A stretch of 64,000 nt of DNA from Spinacia oleracea. Taxonomy: Eukaryota > Streptophyta > Magnoliopsida > Caryophyllales > Amaranthaceae. The number at the start of each line of letters is the position of its first letter. Positions within the stretch are counted from its first letter, which is position 1. The notes below the pieces were generated by a model. The model made no database searches, was not told the DNA's origin, and saw only the letters and a list, made by a program, of their open reading frames with translations. Shown here piece by piece: positions 57,893-64,000 of the stretch. The position numbers and the translations under genes were made by a program. The stretch covers positions 39,373,542-39,437,541 of the forward strand of contig NC_079492.1 of NCBI RefSeq assembly GCF_020520425.1. Reading direction: 5' to 3'.

Positions 57893-60022
57893 ATATAGAC
57901 TATTACAAACACAAAATCTTGTGTGCAAACATAGTTGAAGCTTACCATCGTGGCAAATACACTCACACTCCAAATGAGCAAGGTAAGCAGTTCCTTTCAA
58001 ACTAGTTAAGTCAGAGATACGAAATTAAGCAAGTCAAAGTCAAACACAGTTTTAATTTAATTTATTTCTACATTTTCCTTTTATTTTTTTTATTTATTTT
58101 TTAAAATTCAAAACCGAATACCCATATTCAAAGAATGTTTGGAACGGTTCCATTGGCAATAAATAGGAGAAACTCTTCCCTTTCCACATTCAATCCATGC
58201 AACCCCCTTTCTCTCTCTCCCACACGCCTTCTCCACTGACACCACCTCTCCTTTCACCTATAAAAACCTTCACCATGGTTCTCACAAGCAACAACACTGA
58301 TCTCACTTCCCTCAAACGAAAAAGAAATCCTTCATCTCCAGTTCCCATGGATACCTCACCCATTCAATCGCCAATTCCTCTTCGATCCCACAATCCAATA
58401 CTCGCAATTACTCAGGGGGAACCAATCGACACTGACATCGAAATGAAATCCCCAATTTCAAACCCTAGATCTTCCACAAGGAAATCCAAAAAGCGTAGGG
58501 TAGAAACTTTGGGTGAACAACTCGAAGAAACTGAAGAACACCGGGAGGGTGCTCACACCCAGGGGGAAGGAAAAAGCGTCAAGAAACTCGCTGCTAAGGA
58601 GAGCAATCTGGTGGAAGGGTTTGCGATCTATTCAACATGGTGTGAAGCTACGAAGTTCAATGAATTGATGGAAATCCTCGAACACCAAAAGTGGGTAAGC
58701 TTGTTAAGTACTTATGCCAAATCACCCCTAATTCCCGAAGCCATGAAAGAATTCTGCAAAAACTTTACTTGTGTTGATGATGTGTGCTCAAGTAAAGTAA
58801 ATGGAACTCGCATAGAATTTGATGCCTCCTATTTGGAACAGCTGTTTGGTACACCCAATAGGGGTTTTGATATGTGGTTGAAAGGTCAGATTACAGTGAC
58901 CATTGATAGTGTCAATGAGGATGACATTGTTGGTTCAATTGGAGGAAACTCCAAAGTGTCCACCTCCACAACACATAACTGTTTCTCACCCCTTCAAAAA
59001 CTGGTATTCAATATAGTGTGGAGAGGTATAGTTCCTCGAACCCAGAAGAGAAACATAGCCAGTTTGTTTGATGCATGCCTCATGTATTGTCTGGAAAGAA
59101 AAATTCCCATCAATTTTCCAGCTATTATGATCAAACATCTATCCACCTGCATCCCAAAATTCAAAATCCCTTACTCTTCGCTTCTCACTGAAATCTTAAA
59201 AAGTTTCTCAGTTGACCTCACTCCCTACTACGTCATCCCTCTAAAATCAACCCAAATCCTACAAAATGAAATGCTCACTCTGCTCAACCTTAAAGTAGTT
59301 CAAGGGAAAGTTATTAAGGCTGGAAAAATTGAAAAGAAGGATGAAGAAGAACAAGAAGGTCCAGAAGTTAAAGAAGAAGTGGAGGAGGAGGAGGAACTCG
59401 AACAAATAGAGGTAACTTTATCTCGAGGGAAAAGGAAGAGTGTAGGATCCCAAGGGAAAAGAAAGAGCTTGAGGGTGGCAATGAAGGAGAACAAGAAAAG
59501 AGGGCCTGTCTTTATGGAAATAAATGAAGAAGGGGAAGTCAAGGAGATGCCCATAGAGGAGGATGCTGTTCCACTCAAACAAGAGAAACTGCCAGAAACT
59601 GTCGTGCCAAGGAATAGGACACCCAGATCCTCCCAAAAGTCCAAAGCCCGTCGTTTTCCTTCTGAACAGGAACATGTTCCAGACCATGGAGGTGCCTGGA
59701 ACACAAAGGACGACCAGATATTGGAGCTGAAGGCAACAGTTGCCCATCTGGTGGAACTGCAGGAGGGAACAGATCACAGGATCAGCTCAATGCAGGCTCA
59801 CATAGGTGCATTGGTTACCAGTGTCAAGACTCTCCAAACCACTCTTCACCACTACTCAGAACAAGCCAATGCAACTCGTGCCACAATCCTCACCAAGATC
59901 AATAATCTGGAATCTTTTGAGGAGACTGTGATAGAAGAAACTGCTGGTTCTGGTTCCCCATCTCAAGCCTAATCACCATGTTTCTTTTATCTTTTGCCAT
60001 GGAACAATCTTTTTAATTTGCT
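57893..60022 (+). mobile_element. Filler copy of an internal Sirevirus segment
   Basis: It corresponds to 40565-42694 (offset 17,328) with about three base changes in the coding part. It lacks LTRs and polypurine tract, so it was not made by normal retrotransposition of a whole element. The borders show short shared sequence with the flanks: atat(ag) on the left and atttgct on the right. It lies between the two 1.7-kb repeats. Confidence 0.93.
58197..59972 (+). CDS. Second copy of the envelope-like ORF, intact, outside any element
   Basis: It has 591 codons and differs from the ORF at 40869 at three residues by eye (Asn to Tyr near 149, Phe to Leu near 345, Val to Ala near 458). The 300 bp upstream, including the TATA-like caataaatagg, and 50 bp after the stop were copied too. 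The nuclear-signal-like basic clusters, acidic stretch and coiled coil are unchanged. It has no gag or pol around it, so any function would be as a stand-alone gene; expression is unknown. Confidence 0.85.
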   Translation: MQPPFSLSHTPSPLTPPLLSPIKTFTMVLTSNNTDLTSLKRKRNPSSPVPMDTSPIQSPIPLRSHNPILAITQGEPIDTDIEMKSPISNPRSSTRKSKKRRVETLGEQLEETEEHREGAHTQGEGKSVKKLAAKESNLVEGFAIYSTWCEATKFNELMEILEHQKWVSLLSTYAKSPLIPEAMKEFCKNFTCVDDVCSSKVNGTRIEFDASYLEQLFGTPNRGFDMWLKGQITVTIDSVNEDDIVGSIGGNSKVSTSTTHNCFSPLQKLVFNIVWRGIVPRTQKRNIASLFDACLMYCLERKIPINFPAIMIKHLSTCIPKFKIPYSSLLTEILKSFSVDLTPYYVIPLKSTQILQNEMLTLLNLKVVQGKVIKAGKIEKKDEEEQEGPEVKEEVEEEEELEQIEVTLSRGKRKSVGSQGKRKSLRVAMKENKKRGPVFMEINEEGEVKEMPIEEDAVPLKQEKLPETVVPRNRTPRSSQKSKARRFPSEQEHVPDHGGAWNTKDDQILELKATVAHLVELQEGTDHRISSMQAHIGALVTSVKTLQTTLHHYSEQANATRATILTKINNLESFEETVIEETAGSGSPSQA

Positions 60023-60651
60023 ACTATAATTGCAAAATTGCCATGATATGTTATGATTTGCTTGGTATTGATTTTTTAGTTGTTCAAAATACAAATGCAA
60101 AAGCGGCCTAATTTTCTGATGTTCTACTATAATCGCCATTTTTAGTTGTATAAAATGAGTAGATAACACAGTATGCCGTAAATATGTATGATGTTAGGTT
60201 TCATCCCGGAACCTCCAACTATAACATTGATTTAAAAAGCTGCATAAATTTAATTAAATTAATAAATTGATGTAGTACTTAGCGGTGCACGTCATTTATT
60301 TAATTAGTGGTAAATAGCGGTGCACGTCATTTATTGTAGAATTTTCGGTATTCATAACTGAGATCTTCTACACAGATTTGACTCTCAGTCTTAACCACTG
60401 GCCCATGACATTATTGGTAACTGAATAAAACATTCATTGCATTGAATTTAAATATTAGAATGAAAAGGCAATCTAGTTAAGCTAAATTGGATTCCCATAA
60501 ATGGACGTTATCATCATCATTATTATTATTATTTTTATTATTAAATAATAATAATAATAACGTTACAAGCTTAACAAGCTATAAAGATCAAGTGAACTAC
60601 AAGAAGTTGGAGGGGAGCCGAGATACAATCTGGGCTATTATTATAATTATC

Positions 60652-60699
<48 letters not shown>

Positions 60700-61735
60700 T
60701 TATTATTATTATTATTATTATTTTATTATTATTATTTTATTATTATTATTATTATTATTATTAAACTAGAACAATTGATAGATCACTTTCCGAATGTCCT
60801 TTCCCTTTGCTGAAAGGAGCGTAAGGCTTGGAGGAACTCAACTTCTCCAAAGTCAGGTGCACAAAGTTGGGTGGAATACAACTCAGACTGGGCCAGTTGC
60901 CACATCAAGTAATCACTGACACGTAGGCGACCACCGGTACGGATAAGCAGGTCAGGGTGAGATGCACCACGAGTCCATAGCTCTTGATCAAACAAGACCT
61001 CGTCGATGGAATTGGGTTCAATCAACCCAGCCTTGACCTTTTCACAAATGCTCCTTGTAGCTTCCAATATATCTCTTGTCCCAGAATAACATACTGCTAA
61101 CATCAACTCTAACTGCCTTGTGTCCTTTTTTATCATCGTTTCATCTTCCACTTGTTTTATTATGTTTTGCAATGATTTTGGTAGTAGCCACCTTTCTCCT
61201 ATAATTCTCACTCTTATACCTTTCCTGTAGTTTCATAACCATCATGTACGTATATGTTAATGAATTTGCATAGCAAAATGATAAAAGTCACAACTTGCTA
61301 CAAAATATTAAGTGGTAAATACGACATGTCATACTGACGTGCCATTTATTTAAATTGCAAAGTAAAGAATTTTAACATTTACAATATTATTAAAATTAAT
61401 GAGAAGGGGAAGAAATCTTTAATATCTAATTAATGTGCAAATTGCATATGTACATAATTATTACTTTTCTGAAAAATATGTATATGGGAAGTGAAAAAAA
61501 ATTCCTTTACATAATTTTTATAGGAAATAAAAAATAAATAAATTACATTCACATAATTTTTATACTTTATAGGGGAAAATAATTAAAAGAAAAAAGGTAC
61601 ACCCTCTATTTACTTTTTTTAAGTACACATACAAAAGTATATTACGAAATATTATATTATAATTCTATTTTCAGTTTTTGATTTACGAGATAAAAGAAAA
61701 AAAAATATTTACTATAAGCATAATAAAAATATTTA
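60016..61735. repeat. Second copy of the 1.7-kb direct repeat
   Basis: Matches 56147-57873. It contains the last exon that is still joined to exon 1 of the prenyltransferase. Homology ends where a short LINE-like tail begins. Confidence 0.93.
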
Positions 61736-63723
61736 GGGTTGCGGTTGTGCTCCCCTTACTGTTTGTTTCTTTGCTTTTGGGTTTGTATCTTAACTGGTTT
61801 CTACCATTTTGGTAATAAAATTTGCCTTATTTACCAAAAAAAAAAGACTTTCATAGTAAAAATATGACGTTGATAGAAAAAATATTTAGTTTTTTTTGAT
61901 ATCAAAGAAAAATAATTAGTTGGTAGAGCCTATGTGACACCCTTGTATAGTAGCACTATCAAAAGAGTGACAAATATAATTGTAACACATTTTATAATTG
62001 CATAACTTATAATCAGCTTAAGGTATGTACTGCGTAATGTTAGATGATCACCTGATAAAATCTCCCAGATTATTCTCTAGATATCTTTCGAGCTGCCCAA
62101 ACAGTAGATCATTGGAATCCTACAATTGGATCCCATGCAAATTTCAGTACATTCAACAAGGTTCATTCAGTCATTGAGCTTTTCGCCTTACTCGCATGTA
62201 CGTAGTTTTTGTTGTTATATACGAAGTACGTACTACTACGTAGTTAGCTACTCGAAGATAGGGTTGTGATTTAGACAAGTGCAAATAACTAAACGTGACA
62301 AGCAAGAAGCTATATGAAATAATTAAAACAAGCACGTTCTAATTCGGAAAGAGGAAAGACAAAGATGATCATGCGGACTTTCCTTCACTTACCTTGTGGC
62401 TCCAAAGACGATCATGCTTAACACCAAGTAACAACCTATAGCCCTCATTGATCCTCATTTAACCCAACAAATAGTTGTTAGAGCGTACTGCATACTTCCT
62501 CCAATTCTTATTAGATTGATACAATTTTATTTTCAATACTATTCACACAAACTTATTTGATTTCTTTTGTGATATATATTTAATAAAAAATATTGTCATG
62601 TGGGGTTTTATTATATTCATCTTAATGAACATTTTTTAATTATCAATTTTTTCTAATCCATAATTGAAGATATTAATATTTGATTTCATACTTAAGCAAA
62701 CGTGGCTAAATAGTTGTGTCGTCTTAATAAAAAAATTAAATTAGAAAGTATTATCTATCTATCAAAAGTCTGAAAACAATTAAAAGGTTCGATCATGTAA
62801 TCTTGGGCGAAAATAAATCTTTGATTAGTTCCATGAATTAAAGTTATTTTTTTTGTTCTTCTACATACATAAATTTGTAGCATTTCATAACCCAATTTGA
62901 TCTCAAAAAATCTTATTTTATACTCCCTATGTCCCATAATACTCGCACCGTTTTGACTTTTTACACAATTCACATAATTCATTTTGATCCTATTTTATTT
63001 CTAGTATATAAAAACAAATGTTAGTATATAATATATTGTTGGCTTCATCTTAACATATATTTTCAAAATATTAATATTTCTATAAGTTTTTATAATATGA
63101 AGTTAAAGATATTGGTAGTCAAAGTTGTGCATTGACAAACGTGTCCAGTCAACACAGTGCGAGTATTAAAGGACGGGGGATATATCTTATTCTAATTACG
63201 TACTGAAACTCTAATATATTAAGCTAAATTAATCGATTTAATTTGGCTGAAGTTGGGATGAAGACGATCTAGGATAAACAAGGAATTAAGATGATAATTA
63301 AAAATGACTCACTTGGCCTCGTTGTAAGTTTTTGTAAGAATATACAAAAGTGGTGGCGGTTGAAACTCCCCATTTGAGACAAAGGTCAGCAAAGAGGGAA
63401 TTAGATTGAAAGAAAGGCTCATAAGTTAGAGGTTTATCATGAGCCTTAAGCCACCTCCTACTTCCATCTAATATTATTGCAACATGTTTTGGAATCAATT
63501 CTTTTTCCAGACCCAAATTCGAGTATTGATATTCTTCCTCAACTTTGTAGTTCACATTATTAGGAACCACGACACATTGTACTGAGGAGTATCTGTTTGA
63601 CAAATACAAGCAATTGCTATACATTTTTAGGTTTGGCTTGTTGTGAGGGAAAACAGTACAACGGCTAACCAAGCTCTGCATTTTTTGACAAATGAATGGA
63701 ATGGGGCATGGTTCAATAAACAA
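60783..63723 (-). CDS. cis-prenyltransferase (dehydrodolichyl-diphosphate-synthase family), middle exon not found
   Basis: These enzymes add isopentenyl units in cis to a prenyl diphosphate to make short neryl-type to long dolichyl or rubber chains. Exon 1 (63313-63723) has the substrate-binding segment KHVAIILDGSRRWLK and ends FVYSYKNLQRGQ before gtgagt. The last exon (60783-61224) has LELMLAVCYSGTRD, the HPDLLIRTGGRLRVSDYLMW block and RERTFGK with stop. The phase requires a short middle exon (2 mod 3, roughly 20-25 aa) in the intron, which I could not find. The likely start is 63681 (MQSLVSRC), since a TATA-like tttaaatatagg lies at 63733; the following Ser/Arg-rich stretch could be a plastid transit peptide. 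DGN is DGS and RTSG is RTGG, so activity is uncertain. Confidence 0.75.
61736..61850 (+). mobile_element. LINE-like 3' end with poly(A)
   Basis: The segment from gggttgcggttgtgctcc through gtttgtatcttaactgg and ggtaataaaatttgcc to an A10 run looks like the 3' end of a plant LINE, cut short at its 5' side. It lies in the prenyltransferase intron. Confidence 0.55.
62923..63180. mobile_element. Stowaway-type MITE in the prenyltransferase intron
   Basis: The ends ctccctatgtccc and ggacggggga are flanked by ta. The interior has the inverted strings actcgcaccg and gtgcgagtatt next to the ends. Length 258 bp. Confidence 0.75.
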
Positions 63724-63732
63724 GGCTACAAC

Positions 63733-63744
63733 CTATATTTAAAC
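63733..63744 (-). promoter_or_regulatory. TATA-like box of the cis-prenyltransferase gene
   Basis: On the minus strand tttaaatatagg lies about 10 bp before the ATG at 63723 and about 52 bp before the ATG at 63681. The spacing supports use of the second ATG. Confidence 0.45.
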
Positions 63745-64000
63745 TCCTCGCTCAAGTACGCCTTCATGCTCCCTCAAAAAATTAAAAATTAAAAATTAAA
63801 AATTAAAAACTAAAAGTAAAAAGAAAAAGATGAGTACGCCCTCGTGCTATTTTAATTGTGTGTAAATGTGTATGTCACCCAAAAAGGTTTTGGACTAATG
63901 CGTATTACCTCCGTTTTAAAATGACCTTTTATGCTTTACATTTTAGTCCGTTTATAATGCTATTTATTTTATGTTTTATTTTATTTTATTTTATTTTTTG
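63745..64000. other. Upstream flank of the prenyltransferase gene
   Basis: It contains an (attaaaa)n-type microsatellite at 63779-63815, a Stowaway-like tacctccgttttaaa start near 63906, and an (attttatttt)n run at the window end. No gene seen. Confidence 0.5.

Noticed and set aside
62755..62982. ORF inside the prenyltransferase intron as the missing exon
   Set aside because: It overlaps a Stowaway MITE and does not resemble the expected EVDFLM-type segment.

Overview
This window looks like nuclear DNA from a flowering plant, most likely a eudicot. It has intron-containing plant genes with GT-AG introns, several families of LTR retrotransposons, CACTA elements carrying a TNP2 transposase, Stowaway-type MITEs (miniature inverted-repeat elements), Helitron-like ends and an AT-rich background. 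A Caryophyllales/Amaranthaceae source is a guess from general feel; nothing here proves the species. No CRISPR, tRNA, rRNA or bacterial-type operon was seen.

Layout, left to right. 1-4006: a Ty3/gypsy fragment (Tat/Ogre-like) with a 3' untranslated zone full of small hairpins, then an LTR with a polypurine tract on its left and a primer-binding site on its right. 4007-20272: a Ty1/copia LTR, here called family A, split by a CACTA element (5243-20023, TSD AAA). That CACTA contains a second CACTA with a TNP2 transposase (6475-12613, TSD CAA) and a 3.2-kb solo LTR (14482-17677, TSD CCTCT). 20273-25569: an inverted family-A LTR, then a copy of the flank of a cis-prenyltransferase gene holding a Helitron that is itself split by a reversed, internally deleted family-A element. 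25570-30761: a chimera of cis-prenyltransferase and P450 exon fragments, a fold-back junction, decayed copia pol, and another family-A LTR. 31356-44458: a Helitron, a solo Sirevirus LTR, a family-A fragment, and most of a Sirevirus-like element (gag, pol, envelope-like ORF, 3' LTR). 44459-52502: a truncated P450 copy, a 4.7-kb gypsy-derived insert with an intact spliced ORF, and an intact CYP71-type P450. 54418-63723: MITEs and a cis-prenyltransferase gene on the minus strand whose last exon is duplicated around an inserted copy of the Sirevirus envelope-like gene.

The only two host gene families seen are the CYP71-type P450 (50846-52502, +) and the cis-prenyltransferase (60783-63723, -), which face each other about 8 kb apart. 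That pairing resembles parts of terpenoid gene clusters known in other plants, but a joint pathway is only a hypothesis. Parts of both genes have been copied and rearranged several times in the window.

The most notable pattern is two independent-looking events of the same form: a long direct duplication (1.1 kb at the P450, 1.7 kb at the prenyltransferase) with unrelated filler DNA between the copies. In the second event the filler is a nearly identical 2.1-kb copy of a sequence 17 kb away that carries a whole envelope-like gene. This fits double-strand-break repair that captured donor DNA, although an assembly artefact must be excluded. A second notable signal is arrays of hairpins in the gypsy 3' region whose stems change in a compensated way.
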